From: Desulfuromonas sp. DDH964 | GTDB taxonomy: Bacteria; Desulfobacterota; Desulfuromonadia; Desulfuromonadales; DDH964 | DNA: 64,000 nt | Reading direction: 5' to 3' | Assembly (NCBI RefSeq): GCF_001611275.1 | Contig: NZ_CP015080.1 | Location: forward strand, 310,001 to 374,000 | In this document: one piece after another, positions 1-8,683 of the stretch | How the letters are laid out: each line of letters opens with the position of its first letter | Numbering within the stretch: the stretch's first letter is position 1 | Position numbers and translations under genes: made by a program | The notes under the pieces: generated by a model | Seen by the model: only the letters and a program-made list of their open reading frames with translations | What the model was told of the DNA's origin: nothing | The model's database searches: none

Positions 1-1860
1 TTTCAAATGCGGCAGATCGTTATGTCCACCGGAAATGATGACATCCGATTGCATCTTCTTAAGCTGTTCAATTTCCAGACCGCCCGGGTTAGCTTTTTGC
101 AGATCCTCTATCTTCGCCTTTAAAGCGGCATCTATATATTTCTTGTACCGGACCGCCGCTTCTCTTGAAGTCGCCACAACTTGAGCCTTGTAGCCATTGG
201 GGAACACATGGGTAAGGTAGTGGTCCACCATGTCCTTCGCCTTGGCTTCTATGGTCGATTCAGCCTCAAGATAGGCGTCTCGCGACCCAAACCCTAGTAT
301 TTCAAGGCGTTCTTGCAGATTGTAATCGCTGAATATATCCGCAAACGCCTGGTCCATGCCCGCCTGATCGGGCACTTCCGCGTTATGAGTGCGGCCTTCG
401 TAAACGATCTCCAGAGTAACCCCGTCGTCGATGGCCTGGCGCATAGTGTATTTATCGATGTAGTCGCCAAAGACTCGTTCAGTTTTGTCTATTGGGGTGC
501 CGGTGTAGCCGATTTTCGCGGCATTTGGGATGCCCTTGTCCAGGTTCGCACCCAGCATCTTGTACTGTGAACGGTGGGCCTCGTCCGTCATGACCAGGAT
601 ATTGGGACTGTCATTGAGTTGAGGGAAGGTTTCGGTCAGGTCTGCCTCGCGGAACTTATGGATCATGGCCATCACCAGATCCGAGGTGTCGGCGCTGAGC
701 AGCTCCTTGAGCTTTTTGATGCTATTCGCCACCTTGACCGTAAAGCCTATACTGCAACTGGTTTCATTGAGCTGCCCTTCCAACTGGGTCCGGTCGGTCA
801 CAAACACAACCTTCCAGTTGGACAACGCCGCATGCCGATACATCTCGCGCACCATGAACATCATGGTGAGTGACTTGCCCGACCCCTGGGTGTGCCAGAT
901 AATGCCGCTACGTTCGCGTGGGCTTTTCCCTTGGAGCAGACGCTGCACTGCCAGTTTCACCGCCCTGAACTGCTGGTAACGGCCGACAATCTTGATCGTC
1001 TGCCCCTTGTCATTGGTGGAGAACAGGGTGAAGGTACGAATCAGGTCGAGGAGATTGCCCTTGTCCATCATGCCCGCCACCAGGCGCTGCTGATCGTTGG
1101 GACTGCCCGATCCGTGGTCGAGGTCATTCAGTGTGCGTGGGTAGGGATCGGACCAACGGTAAAAATGTTTTTCGCTGTGGGTGGTGATCGTCCCGAACTT
1201 GGCTTCTTGGCGGCAAGTGGCGATGATGATCTGATTGAAATAGAAAAGCGGCGCACTGCCTTCACCTTTGGCACCGCGCTGTTCGCTGTATCGCAATATC
1301 TGGTCGATGGCTTCGGGTATGGCGTCTTTGACCTTCGGCGATTTACACTCGATCAGCACTACCGGCAGACCATTCACAAACAGAACTATGTCCGGAATGA
1401 TGTGATGCTCGGTGCCGAGAATGCGGACCTTGAACTGACAAACCGCGATGAATCGATTGTTCGTCAATGGGTTCTTGTCATAATCGATAAACCGCACTGT
1501 CGGGCTTTGCTCGCCCGTCTTACGGTTTTCGCTGACACTGGTGTTTTCCAGCAGCAGGTGGAGTGCGTATTGGTTGTTCTCAATAAGCCCCGTTCCTGGA
1601 AAACTTGCCGTCAACTGCTTGGTGACCTCTTCAACCTGGTCATCGTCCAGCCAGGGATTGATCACCTTGACCTGCTCCCGCAGGACCTTCGGCATGACCA
1701 CTTCGGTGAAATTGTCGCGGAAGGTATGGGCCGGAGTCTGCTTCTCATCCGTCAGGTCGATAATCTCCCAGCCAAGGCTGGATAGCTGATCGAGTAACGG
1801 CTTTTCCACATGGTTGCGCTCATCGAGCTTGATATGGTTTGCGGTTTTCTTTGTGCTCAT
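1..1860 (-). CDS. hsdR: Type I restriction enzyme R subunit, partial (3' end outside window)
   Basis: Restriction and DNA-translocase subunit of a type I restriction-modification complex. About 620 N-terminal residues are present and the gene runs off the left edge. Visible are an N-terminal PD-(D/E)xK nuclease region (PDIVLFVNGLPVVLIECK, near residues 160-180), a Walker A box (HTQGSGKS, near 323) and a DEAH box (TDEAHRS, near 427) of the SF2 helicase motor. The ATG at 1860 overlaps the hsdS stop in an ATGA, so the subunits are translationally coupled. No frameshift is seen in the visible part. Family assignment is secure; whether the C-terminus is intact cannot be judged. Confidence 0.95.
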   Translation of the reverse strand, partial: MSTKKTANHIKLDERNHVEKPLLDQLSSLGWEIIDLTDEKQTPAHTFRDNFTEVVMPKVLREQVKVINPWLDDDQVEEVTKQLTASFPGTGLIENNQYALHLLLENTSVSENRKTGEQSPTVRFIDYDKNPLTNNRFIAVCQFKVRILGTEHHIIPDIVLFVNGLPVVLIECKSPKVKDAIPEAIDQILRYSEQRGAKGEGSAPLFYFNQIIIATCRQEAKFGTITTHSEKHFYRWSDPYPRTLNDLDHGSGSPNDQQRLVAGMMDKGNLLDLIRTFTLFSTNDKGQTIKIVGRYQQFRAVKLAVQRLLQGKSPRERSGIIWHTQGSGKSLTMMFMVREMYRHAALSNWKVVFVTDRTQLEGQLNETSCSIGFTVKVANSIKKLKELLSADTSDLVMAMIHKFREADLTETFPQLNDSPNILVMTDEAHRSQYKMLGANLDKGIPNAAKIGYTGTPIDKTERVFGDYIDKYTMRQAIDDGVTLEIVYEGRTHNAEVPDQAGMDQAFADIFSDYNLQERLEILGFGSRDAYLEAESTIEAKAKDMVDHYLTHVFPNGYKAQVVATSREAAVRYKKYIDAALKAKIEDLQKANPGGLEIEQLKKMQSDVIISGGHNDLPHLK

Positions 1861-3083
1861 GAGTGGACCTCCGTCTTTTCCAATAACGGCGTCACCCGTT
1901 TTTTGCCGGTGAGTAGGTCTTGCATCAAGGCGGTTTTTATCTCTTGAAGCTTATGAGCGTGGGCTATCGAACGTTCTATTATGGATTGCTGTGAATCAAA
2001 AATACTCACAATCGATTGTTGTTCATGGGGTTGCGGTACGCCTATAGGAAGCGCGAATAATTCATCCATATCAAAACGCTTAGTTCCATGCGTGGCAGTT
2101 GTCGTGAGTTTCAGAAACTGATGAGAATTGGAAACCAGCCAGAACGCAAGGTAGCGCCCAATTACTCCTTCCTTAGTTACGATTGCCTTCACATCTTGAT
2201 TAAAAGCCATCTTACATTTCGCATACCCTACAGGAAAGGTATGGGCCAAAATCATCCCTCTTACAACGATAAAAACAGTAGCGACTGGCATTAGTTTTGT
2301 CCCTGTTTTCACCGCATAATCTGTAATTGTGTCGATGCTCGCAAAAAGGTCTAACTGTTTCATGTCTTTTGGACACACCCAAGGCACGTTGCCATCCCAA
2401 AAGCGGCTGTTCGTCTTGGAGGGGGTTCCGCCACTGTACCATTCACCAACATCGCCAAAAACATTCACCTCCCACTCCACCGGAATCCGCCCCAAGGGTG
2501 AATCCTTGAACTCATGGGTTTCTTCGGAGCGAAGATTGCCGTGTTCATCAATACCCCGAGTGAGGAGATCCTGCATCAGGCCGGTCTTGATGCGCTGCTG
2601 CTTGGCAATCAAGCTTTCTGTCTGCTCAATGGCCTGATCGACTTTGGAAAGGACTTCAGCGATTTTGGATTGTTCTGGTTTGGAGAACTCTGCAAGTTGA
2701 TATAAGGTCCGAATAACACTGGGATGAGCTTTTGTTTGGTAATCAAAAGTTATTTTCTGATGCTGAAAATCCAGACTATAATAAACAAATTTCCTATCCC
2801 AAATGTCCGCGTCAATTCGCATAAATCCAGATACATTTGTCACTGAAAATTTATGCTTAGGTCTAAAAAAGAACCTTCCGCCACCGTCTACAGACCATGT
2901 AATCAGTTCTTCATCGAACATGTAATCGCCGTAACGACCAAACTCGCCTGTCCCTTTTGCGGAAGAAGAGTAAATTGGATAGTCGCCCGGATTACGGGCA
3001 ATATCTATCGAGGAGATGATGTTACCTCGACCAAGTTTGATATTCCCTCTGTTTATTTCGGAATCGAGAGTGACTGTATTCAT
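1857..3083 (-). CDS. hsdS: Type I restriction enzyme S (specificity) subunit
   Basis: Specificity subunit (408 aa) that recognises the bipartite DNA target for HsdM and HsdR. The central and C-terminal conserved regions are both present: one around residues 133-180 ([17 protein letters not shown], then [12 protein letters not shown]) and its repeat at the end ([19 protein letters not shown], then [12 protein letters not shown]). A second target-recognition domain starts near residue 195 (GRIPVEWEV). The first recognition domain is shorter than usual and begins directly with a [12 protein letters not shown] stretch. Start and stop overlap hsdM and hsdR by 4 bp each. The methylated sequence cannot be predicted from what is visible. 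Confidence 0.95.
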   Translation of the reverse strand: MNTVTLDSEINRGNIKLGRGNIISSIDIARNPGDYPIYSSSAKGTGEFGRYGDYMFDEELITWSVDGGGRFFFRPKHKFSVTNVSGFMRIDADIWDRKFVYYSLDFQHQKITFDYQTKAHPSVIRTLYQLAEFSKPEQSKIAEVLSKVDQAIEQTESLIAKQQRIKTGLMQDLLTRGIDEHGNLRSEETHEFKDSPLGRIPVEWEVNVFGDVGEWYSGGTPSKTNSRFWDGNVPWVCPKDMKQLDLFASIDTITDYAVKTGTKLMPVATVFIVVRGMILAHTFPVGYAKCKMAFNQDVKAIVTKEGVIGRYLAFWLVSNSHQFLKLTTTATHGTKRFDMDELFALPIGVPQPHEQQSIVSIFDSQQSIIERSIAHAHKLQEIKTALMQDLLTGKKRVTPLLEKTEVHS

Positions 3084-5776
3084 TTCAAATACCCCAACCC
3101 TTCCAGAAATCCGTTCAACTCCTCAAGCGTCTCTTCCCGTTTCTGCTCAAGCTTCTGGCTGCTAATCGCATATTTATTCCAGAGATTTTCAACTCCCTGA
3201 ATCAGTGCTCGCTTTTCCGCGCTTAAGTACCGGTCCAGTTCTCGACTGGCAATGTCGTAAAGTTTCTTCAGAATAAGTCGCTTAGCTTCTTCGACAGTCA
3301 GTTGGCCGCCGATTTCCGCCAGCAGGGTATCGGTTCGGGCAATGCGTGCCTGCAGGGCGGCCTTGTCTTTTTGCAGGGCGGTGACTTTTTTCTTATCCGT
3401 CTTATTGCCTGCATCAAGTTCGGTCATTTGTTTATCAACCTGCCGAATCAGTTCCCGGTTTTCATCAGTGAACCCTTCAGCGCCCAGACGTTTCAATTCG
3501 AGTTTCAGTTCCAGCTCCGTGGTTTTCTCTTTCAGGGTGGCCTTGGCGTCCTTGATTTTTTTCTCAATTTTCTTGATGGCAGCATCCAGTTTTTTCAGCT
3601 CATCCAGTTCCCGCCTGGCAGAGGCCCCGGGTGTGTCCTTCAAATCATCGATGAGTGCCTTCAACGCCTTTTTAATGACGGCGGCATTAACCTTCTCGTC
3701 CTCGTCCGGCTCGTAGGCTGCCTTCTCCTGGGCGGTTTCGACGGCCTCGGCCAACTCGCTTTGTAGTTCGCTGATTTTGGTTTCCAAGGATTCAATCGCG
3801 TCGGCCTCGGCCTGAAAGAATTCCGCAATCAGATAGTCATCGGGGATCAGGGTGTGATGCCAGCCGATGGAAACAATGGTTTTCAAGTCGTAGCGAATCT
3901 GTTGCCACCAGTTCACAAACACGCCTGCGCTTTTGAATTCGTCCAGTACGCTTAGGGGGGCCATTTTGCTCTTGATCGTTGTCAGTAGCTCAAGGCGTAC
4001 ATCCGGCATTTTTTTGCCGTTGCCATTGCCATTATTGGCCCGCTCTAGCCGGGCAAAATCGTTCTGCGCCACCTGCCACCAATCTTCAATGGCTTGCGCG
4101 TGGGTGGCAATCGTTTGGACAACGGCCAAATCGGCCTCGATAAGGTTTTTTATATCCGCCTTGTCTGAAACAGCCTCCTTGAAGGCGAGGTACTTTGCAC
4201 GTTCCGCTTGAAAGAGTGTTTCAGCGGCTAGGCCAAAACGGGCAAAGTCCTCATGTTGCGCCGTTACTTCATCTTCCGGAATGCCGCCGATGAGATGGGC
4301 TTGTACATCTTCTGGCTCCGGTTCCGGGGTGTTGTCAACATAACGGCGAATGTTCAGGTTGTAATCGTGCTTATCGATGATCTCGGAGTTGTCGACCAGG
4401 CGGCTGTATTTTGGGAGGTCCTGTTTTAGGGTGAAAATGGTGTCGATTTTCTCGATGTCTTCCGGGCGCAGCTTGTTTTGATTCTTGCCCTCGGCAAATT
4501 CACGGTCTGCGTTGATAAACAGCACTTTGTTGCGCAAATGATCCGGCTTGTTTTTGTTGCAGACCAGCACACAGGCGGGGATGCCGGTGCCGTAAAACAG
4601 GCCTTGCGGCAGGCTGATGATAGCCTCGATGACGTCATCATTGATGAAAATTTCTCGGATCAGCTTTTCCTTGCCGCCACGGAACAGCACTCCATGGGGC
4701 ATGATGGTGGCCATGTGGCCGTCGCCCTTGAGGCTGGCCAGCATGTGTTGGACGAACATGAGGTCGGCTTTTTTACCGGTCTCGGGACACCACTCCCGAA
4801 AACGATGGGTAAATTTAACGTTGGCTCGATTGTAATTCTGGGAAAAGGGAGGATTGGCCAGTACCCGGTCGAACTTGCGAATCTGACCATTCTCGAGAAT
4901 TTGCGGGTCCTCCAGAGTATCGCCGTTTTCGATGGTAAAACGGCTGATGTTATGGAGGATCATATTCATGTTGCAGATGGACCAGACCGTGCCGTTGGAG
5001 TCCTGTCCATAAAGAGCCAGATCGTTGGGGTCCTGACCCTGCTCTTCGACATATTGATGTGCCTGAATCAGAAAACCGCCTGAGCCGACCGTAGGGTCAT
5101 AAATGGTATTGCCTGCCTGTGGCTTGACGAGCTGCACCAGCAGGCGGACTACTTCGGCGGGGGTATAGAATTCGCCACCTTTTTTGCCCGCACTGTCGGC
5201 AAAATATTTAATCAGGTATTCATAGGCGGCCCCGAGAAGATCAGGAAACTCAAAGTTGTCATTTACGAGGACAAAATTGGGCTGATTGAAATGGTCGAGG
5301 AGGTCTTTCCATTTCTGATCTGGAATCTTGGTTTTCCCCTTGATTTCATTGAAATTGATATTGTTCTTGAGCACTCCGGCAAGGGAATCATTCTCGTCCT
5401 CAATGGCGGCAATGGCTTTATTGAGCATGTTGCCAATGTCGTGCTTTAAATCTTTCAAGGCGGGGACGGTATTACCGTCCTCATCCACCCATGTTTCGTG
5501 CCAGCGGGCACGTTTGGGCACGTAAAAGGTCTCACCGTAGGATGTTTTATCCTCAAGGAGCTCATCAACCAGGTCGGGCTGATCTTTCAAATGTGCAAAG
5601 GTTTCATGACGCAGTTGGTGCCGTTTCCGATCAAATTCATCCGAGAGCCGCTTCAGGAAAAGCATGCCAAAGATGAATTCCTTGAACTCGGAAGCATCCA
5701 TTTTTCCACGTAGAATATCGGCAGCTTTCAGCAAAAAGGATTCAAGCTGCGATAGAGTAATTTTCTCTTTGTTCAC
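3080..5776 (-). CDS. hsdM: Type I DNA methyltransferase M subunit with long coiled-coil C-terminus
   Basis: N6-adenine methyltransferase subunit, 898 aa. The N-terminal half is a normal HsdM: helical HsdM_N region, SAM-binding motif (DPTVGSGGF, near residue 228) and catalytic motif IV (ANPPFSQN, near 307). From about residue 500 it continues with roughly 400 extra residues. Much of this (about 650-890) is Lys/Glu-rich with heptad-like spacing, so probably coiled coil. Typical HsdM is around 500 aa. GTG start at 5776 overlaps the stop of the upstream HTH gene by 4 bp, and its own stop overlaps hsdS. I see no frameshift, so the extension appears to be an integral part of the protein; its role is unknown. 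Confidence 0.95.
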   Translation of the reverse strand: MNKEKITLSQLESFLLKAADILRGKMDASEFKEFIFGMLFLKRLSDEFDRKRHQLRHETFAHLKDQPDLVDELLEDKTSYGETFYVPKRARWHETWVDEDGNTVPALKDLKHDIGNMLNKAIAAIEDENDSLAGVLKNNINFNEIKGKTKIPDQKWKDLLDHFNQPNFVLVNDNFEFPDLLGAAYEYLIKYFADSAGKKGGEFYTPAEVVRLLVQLVKPQAGNTIYDPTVGSGGFLIQAHQYVEEQGQDPNDLALYGQDSNGTVWSICNMNMILHNISRFTIENGDTLEDPQILENGQIRKFDRVLANPPFSQNYNRANVKFTHRFREWCPETGKKADLMFVQHMLASLKGDGHMATIMPHGVLFRGGKEKLIREIFINDDVIEAIISLPQGLFYGTGIPACVLVCNKNKPDHLRNKVLFINADREFAEGKNQNKLRPEDIEKIDTIFTLKQDLPKYSRLVDNSEIIDKHDYNLNIRRYVDNTPEPEPEDVQAHLIGGIPEDEVTAQHEDFARFGLAAETLFQAERAKYLAFKEAVSDKADIKNLIEADLAVVQTIATHAQAIEDWWQVAQNDFARLERANNGNGNGKKMPDVRLELLTTIKSKMAPLSVLDEFKSAGVFVNWWQQIRYDLKTIVSIGWHHTLIPDDYLIAEFFQAEADAIESLETKISELQSELAEAVETAQEKAAYEPDEDEKVNAAVIKKALKALIDDLKDTPGASARRELDELKKLDAAIKKIEKKIKDAKATLKEKTTELELKLELKRLGAEGFTDENRELIRQVDKQMTELDAGNKTDKKKVTALQKDKAALQARIARTDTLLAEIGGQLTVEEAKRLILKKLYDIASRELDRYLSAEKRALIQGVENLWNKYAISSQKLEQKREETLEELNGFLEGLGYLK

Positions 5777-5991
5777 TTTTTATCTCCTGTTTGCCGTTTC
5801 TTCTCTTCTGCTGCTGCGCTACCAGCTTTCACCCACTCATCGACCTCGTCTTTTTTGAACTTCCAAAGGCGGCCCATGCGATGTGCGGGCATTGTATGTT
5901 TGTCAATCCATTTGTAGACCGTGTCACTACTGACACCCAGGTGTTCGCAAATCTCGTGAATCGAAAGCCAGCGGTCTTCGGTTTTCGACAT
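5773..5991 (-). CDS. Excisionase/MerR-type helix-turn-helix protein leading the hsd operon
   Basis: Small DNA-binding protein, 72 aa from the ATG at 5991. That start is chosen over an in-frame one at 6024 because GGAG of GGAGAGCAG lies a few bases upstream. The sequence ([20 protein letters not shown], then [19 protein letters not shown]) is the classical DNA-binding domain of excisionase/HTH_17 proteins. Its stop overlaps the hsdM GTG by 4 bp, so it is co-translated with the methyltransferase. Two readings are possible: a controller of hsd expression, or a recombination directionality factor that happens to sit here. Context favours the first, without proof. Confidence 0.8.
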   Translation of the reverse strand: MSKTEDRWLSIHEICEHLGVSSDTVYKWIDKHTMPAHRMGRLWKFKKDEVDEWVKAGSAAAEEKKRQTGDKK

Positions 5992-6015
5992 TCTCTGCTC
6001 TCCGAATAGAATGTG

Positions 6016-6033
6016 GAAGAGCAAGCGCTCTTC
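6016..6033 (-). promoter_or_regulatory. Hairpin in the leader of the HTH-hsd operon
   Basis: Perfect 7-bp inverted repeat GAAGAGC / GCTCTTC with a 4-nt loop, 25 nt upstream of the HTH start codon. It has no T-run, so it is not an ordinary terminator. It could be an operator for the HTH protein or an RNA hairpin in the leader. The rest of the 5992-6115 intergenic stretch shows no gene that I can support. Confidence 0.4.
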
Positions 6034-6115
6034 ATAGATGGTGGGTATAAATGAAGGGACCCCCTCCCATCATAAAAACTCCCTAAAGATGCAATATTCC
6101 AAGGCAAAGGTCAAA

Positions 6116-6145
6116 CGATTTTAGCCGATTTCGCCCGATTTTGCC
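6116..6145. repeat. Three tandem 10-bp repeats between divergent hsd and tra operons
   Basis: CGATTTTAGC, CGATTTCGCC and CGATTTTGCC follow each other with no gap, and a partial fourth unit (TGATTTTAG) lies at 6149-6157. The 10-bp period puts each unit on the same DNA face. This is typical of a regulator-binding array or of short iterons, and it lies exactly between the two divergent operons. The inverted form GGCTAAAATCG also occurs near 41451. Confidence 0.6.
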
Positions 6146-6165
6146 TGCTGATTTTAGAAGAAACA

Positions 6166-6185
6166 CTTCCCCCCCTCCCCATTCC
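6166..6185 (+). promoter_or_regulatory. C-rich 20-mer leader motif, copy 1
   Basis: CTTCCCCCCCTCCCCATTCC ends 29 nt before the first codon of the rightward tra operon. The identical 20-mer occurs on the minus strand at 61471-61490, 30 nt before the first codon of the leftward tra operon. Degenerate copies lie at 31812 and 41477. Function is unknown: shared leader element, regulator site or pyrimidine strand for RNA pairing. Confidence 0.55.
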
Positions 6186-6214
6186 CACGGCAACACTCAC
6201 CGAGGCGATTGCCA

Positions 6215-6631
6215 TTGAAAAAAACTCTCCTGCTGCTTTTTCTGGTCCTCTTTCCAAATTGGGTGTCGGCTTTTTGTTTCCAGGAGGCGGGAAGTCGATA
6301 CCAGGTATCTCCTTGGCTGCTTTGGGGCATTGCCAAGGTCGAGAGCGGACTTGACCTGAGCGCCATCAACCAAAACCGCAACGGCACTGTCGATGTTGGA
6401 CTGATGCAGGTCAATTCAATCTGGGCCGAACAGCTCGGCAAGACCTGGGATCACTTGGATGATCCCTGTACCAATGTCATGGCTGGTGCCTGGATATTGA
6501 ACCAGTGCGTTCAGGACTACGGCTACACCTGGAAAGCCGTGGGGTGCTATCACAGCCGGACGCCTGAACGGAGAGACGCCTACGCGTTGAAAATCGCGAC
6601 CATTCTGGCGCGTGCCAGGGGGGGACTATGA
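6215..6631 (+). CDS. Periplasmic lytic transglycosylase of the transfer system
   Basis: Peptidoglycan-cutting enzyme (138 aa) that opens the wall for the mating channel. TTG start at 6215 is preferred over TTG at 6209 because GAGG at 6202-6205 is then 9 nt away. A signal peptide (KKTLLLLFLVLFPNWVSA) is followed by an SLT domain: catalytic Glu near residue 43 in AKVESGLD, then the GLMQVN motif near 62-67. It resembles VirB1/TrbN-type transglycosylases. The ATGA at its 3' end starts the next gene, so it leads the rightward tra operon. Confidence 0.88.
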   Translation: MKKTLLLLFLVLFPNWVSAFCFQEAGSRYQVSPWLLWGIAKVESGLDLSAINQNRNGTVDVGLMQVNSIWAEQLGKTWDHLDDPCTNVMAGAWILNQCVQDYGYTWKAVGCYHSRTPERRDAYALKIATILARARGGL

Positions 6632-7335
6632 TTCCCCTGGATCTGCTCGCCAAGTACGACCTCCCCGCACCTGAAGCCGCTCTTGCCATAGAGGAAGCTA
6701 TATCCGGCGTTCTTTCCAAAGCGTTCAACATGGATATCCTGGTCAGTGTTGGCGTGGAGATGGAAGTCGTCGCCCTGGGCAACAGGCAGATTGATCTTTC
6801 CAGCCTCTCCCGACAGCTCAAACGGCAAATCCGCTACCAGATCGAACGTGAATTGGAAAAACGCCAGAGCCTCCGCGAGCAGGAATATCTCAGAACCCTA
6901 CGCGGTCGCCATATCCTCGGGGAAATCAGAAGAATTGCCCCGGATGAGGGACTGACCGTCGACCTTGAAGTCGAGGATCATCTCAAAAGCCTCATCCTGA
7001 CGGGAACCTGTTATGCCCGGCAGCTACCTCCCCATGAAAGAAGCGGGCTCCATATTGGAGTCAGGAAAGCATTTCTCATCACCAGCGTCCTTCCGGTGGT
7101 GGAAAAGGACAAAGCCAAAGTCCTGATCCGGCTCAGTCGCACTTCAAAATCCCTGCCTGAAAGCCTGCTGCGAGAAATGACCGGCGAGCAGTCTATTAGG
7201 TGTCGGCGGCGCATTGCTGGTGCTTTCAGTGAAATCGAAACATCCGAGAGGATACCCAAAGAGGCGATCCAGGCTGTCGGCAAAGAATTGGGAGAAAGGA
7301 TTATCGTCCGTGTGGTGGCGAAAAAAGATTCCTGA
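6628..7335 (+). CDS. NusA-like protein (NTD, S1-like and KH-like stretch)
   Basis: 235-aa protein translationally coupled (ATGA) to the transglycosylase. By eye it follows the layout of the transcription factor NusA. The N-terminus has an EEAISGVLSKAF-type segment. Next comes the linker KRQIRYQIERELEKR followed by GRHILGEIRRI, similar to the NusA helix leading into S1. The S1-like part ends in LPPHERSGLHIG and LIRLSRTSKSLPESLLREM, like the LSRT motif of NusA. The C-terminus ends EAIQAVGKELGERIIVRVV, like the first KH domain. It is shorter than NusA (about 490 aa) and lacks the later domains. Role is inferred: RNA binding or antitermination in long tra transcripts. The resemblance was judged without a profile search. 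Confidence 0.55.
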   Translation: MIPLDLLAKYDLPAPEAALAIEEAISGVLSKAFNMDILVSVGVEMEVVALGNRQIDLSSLSRQLKRQIRYQIERELEKRQSLREQEYLRTLRGRHILGEIRRIAPDEGLTVDLEVEDHLKSLILTGTCYARQLPPHERSGLHIGVRKAFLITSVLPVVEKDKAKVLIRLSRTSKSLPESLLREMTGEQSIRCRRRIAGAFSEIETSERIPKEAIQAVGKELGERIIVRVVAKKDS

Positions 7336-7339
7336 GACG

Positions 7340-8683
7340 ATGACCCTTCTTGGCACCGGAGTTCACATGGACGCCCCGGGCAAGATTGTCGATATCTCTC
7401 TTCCGGACAGCTACCGAAAGCGGCACACTTTCGTGTTCGGGACCACCGGTGTCGGCAAAACCCGCTTGGCGGAAATGATGATTGAGCAGGATATCCGTGC
7501 CGGCAAGAGCGTCGTCTTCCTCGATCCCAAAGGCGATCAGCAGATTTTCACCAAGATCTTCGATGTTGCCCGGCAGGTCGGAAGGGAATCCGAAATGATG
7601 CTGGTGACCCCGGTCTTCCCGGAGTATTCGGCCGTGGTTGATCCGCTCGCTTATTACTTCATGCCCGACGAGCTGGTGGGGCACATCGTCAGCGGCATCC
7701 AGGGAGGACGGGAGCCTTTCTATCGCAACATCGCCAAGGAAATCACCTCGGCGGTGATCACCGGAAACATACTGCTGGCCCGGGCAGAGGGCCGGGTCCC
7801 CCTGCAGAACATCGACTCCATTCGCCAGAGCATCCGCCGCAAGGCACTGGAGGAAATGGCCAACGCACTGCTGCGAGTCAGCGAACCGGAAGCGGCCTCA
7901 ATTTCCGGTGTCATCCAGGACATCCTCAATTCTCCCCAAGACTACTACGCCAAGGTCAGCTCGACCCTGCGGACCTGTCTTAACGAGCTGTCCAGCGGCA
8001 ACATCGGGGCGATCATCGGCAAGGCAGAATCGAACCGCTTCATCGAACGGCTGGAATCAGGGAAACGGGTCATCCTGGTGGTTCATACCGGGTCCATGAT
8101 TACCCGGGAAGCCGGGGCGACACTCGGTAAAGTGCTGCTGTCGATGATCCAGTCCTTCGTCGGGCGGGTCTACCTATCAGGAAAGCAGCGGGTCGCTCCC
8201 GGCCTGTCGATCTACATTGACGAGGCCCAAAGTCTTTTCTATCAGGGCGTGGAGGATCTGTTCGCCAAGGCCGGGTCGGCGGATGTGATGGTGCACGCCT
8301 TCGCCCAGTCCGTGAATCAGCTCTACGCCGCCGTGGGCGAGGATTTCGCCAAGTCCATTCTGGACAACACCAACACGAAGATCTTCATGCGCTGTTCAGA
8401 TCCGGAGACCTCCGAATACGTCGTGCAACATTTCGGCCGGCGCAAGGTCTTGAACAGCATCTATAACCCGGCCCAGATCACCACCCGCGAGATCGAGGAG
8501 GATGTTCTCAAGACCCAGGACATTCTGGGTCTGCAACCCCGCGAATTCTACATGATGACCTACTCGGGGCGGTACCGAGGGAAAACGGCAACCGTAGAGG
8601 ACCCAAAACTTACGATCCGGTTTCCGGACGCGCCCACCGCGATCTTGGCCGCGCGGCAGCACGATGACGCCCATGCCGTTTGA
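7340..8683 (+). CDS. traD: Type IV coupling protein TraD
   Basis: Hexameric inner-membrane ATPase family that delivers the relaxase-DNA complex to the secretion channel; 447 aa from ATG 7340. An in-frame upstream start would overlap the NusA-like gene by over 100 nt. Walker A GTTGVGKT is at residues 34-41, Walker B IYIDEAQS near 291-298. The C-terminal third matches TraD-type coupling proteins (FAQSVNQLYAAVG, SDPETSEYVVQHFG). Predicted N-terminal membrane segments are absent or very short, so membrane anchoring may come from the downstream protein, which has one. It overlaps that gene by 20 nt. Confidence 0.88.
   Translation: MTLLGTGVHMDAPGKIVDISLPDSYRKRHTFVFGTTGVGKTRLAEMMIEQDIRAGKSVVFLDPKGDQQIFTKIFDVARQVGRESEMMLVTPVFPEYSAVVDPLAYYFMPDELVGHIVSGIQGGREPFYRNIAKEITSAVITGNILLARAEGRVPLQNIDSIRQSIRRKALEEMANALLRVSEPEAASISGVIQDILNSPQDYYAKVSSTLRTCLNELSSGNIGAIIGKAESNRFIERLESGKRVILVVHTGSMITREAGATLGKVLLSMIQSFVGRVYLSGKQRVAPGLSIYIDEAQSLFYQGVEDLFAKAGSADVMVHAFAQSVNQLYAAVGEDFAKSILDNTNTKIFMRCSDPETSEYVVQHFGRRKVLNSIYNPAQITTREIEEDVLKTQDILGLQPREFYMMTYSGRYRGKTATVEDPKLTIRFPDAPTAILAARQHDDAHAV

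Noticed and set aside
892..1785. Long open frame on the plus strand over hsdR
   Set aside because: No ribosome site or recognisable protein; it is the opposite strand of a clear HsdR helicase gene.
6166..6185. C-rich tract as a simple low-complexity run or G-quadruplex only
   Set aside because: A G-quadruplex on the other strand is possible, but the exact 20-mer identity and equal distance to the start codon at two distant operons need a more specific explanation.
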